Part shown: in pieces, positions 42,219 through 42,317 of the stretch | Layout: each line of letters opens with the position of its first letter | Position numbering within the stretch: the first letter of the stretch is position 1 | DNA from: an uncultured Algibacter sp. | GTDB taxonomy: Bacteria; Bacteroidota; Bacteroidia; Flavobacteriales; Flavobacteriaceae | DNA length: 42,317 nt | Direction of reading: 5' to 3' | Assembly (NCBI RefSeq): GCF_947490405.1 | Contig: NZ_CANLGU010000010.1 | Location: forward strand, 1 to 42,317 | Program-made: the position numbers and the translations under genes | Notes under the pieces: model-generated | Seen by the model: the letters and a program-made list of their open reading frames with translations, nothing else | Database searches by the model: none | What the model was told of the DNA's origin: nothing

Positions 42219-42317
42219 GCATATAACGGTCTCGGCTATGAGTAGTTGCGTGGTTTAGCACTCAACTTTGCAAGTACACACCAAACTGAAAATCTGCGAG
42301 GATTTTCAGAAGTAGGC
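42219..42317. other. Long attC-like palindrome, site 3, cut by window end
   Basis: It begins GCATATAACGG. From GTTGCGTGGTTTAGCAC (42245) to the window end, 60 of 73 bases match site 1 without gaps, including the hairpin GAAAATCTGCGAGGATTTTC (42288-42307), where a C-G pair has become T-G. The other half and any next unit lie outside. Confidence 0.6.

Overview
The window is AT-rich chromosomal DNA from a member of the Flavobacteriaceae (Bacteroidota). Four things support this: a type IX secretion system (T9SS) substrate followed by PorP/SprF and OmpA-type genes; many Bacteroidota-restricted families (DUF4295, DUF6090, DUF4369, an OMP_b-brl_3 receptor); Bacteroidota promoters of the form TTG-N19-TAnnTTTG in front of tRNA-Thr and rpmB; and little sign of Shine-Dalgarno sequences. 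I cannot name the genus.

Layout. 1-3938: the 3' end of a large repeat-containing T9SS adhesin, then its PorP/SprF and OmpA-like partners. 4046-6320: an idi-queD-manA operon and a small conserved gene, followed by tRNA-Thr (6381-6454). 6520-18134: mostly minus-strand genes (DUF4369 lipoprotein, DUF819 transporter, AlkB-like dioxygenase, DEAD-box helicase, an SGNH-like protein, MOSC, DUF2200, a tandem FKBP lipoprotein, an iron alcohol dehydrogenase). Plus-strand genes within it are a VanX-type dipeptidase and an ECF sigma factor with a membrane partner. 18418-21581: divergent htpG and KAS III. 22239-26615: an outer-membrane receptor, a CoA-binding protein and a Na+/solute symporter. 26739-39120: a largely plus-strand housekeeping run (recR, GT2, 2-oxoacid dehydrogenase E2, exonuclease, FAH, Hpt, cinA, rpmB-rpmG-DUF4295, ftsY, rimO, M23 peptidase).

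The most interesting part is the right end, about 39254-42317. Four accessory genes, all on the minus strand, lie in three units. Each unit is bounded by its own inverted repeat (GTTGTAATGC/GCATTACAAC, GTTATATGC/GCATATAAC, and a weaker GTTATGTGC/GCACAAC). The units are separated by imperfect palindromes of 64 and 134 bp, plus a third cut by the window edge. Two of these palindromes share a 73-bp core (60 of 73 identical) with a hairpin capped by GCGA. Read on the minus strand, the unit ends, the AACA/CGTT asymmetry and the gene direction match what is expected of integron cassettes with 3' attC sites, but the core boxes depart from the classical RYYYAAC/GTTRRRY and no integrase is visible. I read it as a candidate integron-like cassette array of Bacteroidota type that continues beyond the window.

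Other structure that genes do not explain: three copies of an 85-149 bp intergenic element with GCGTTA...TAACGC ends; an imperfect 65-bp direct repeat flanking the SGNH-like gene; one hairpin core reused as terminator for three neighbouring genes; a sigma-54-like promoter in front of htpG; and a small membrane gene apparently split by one TGA.
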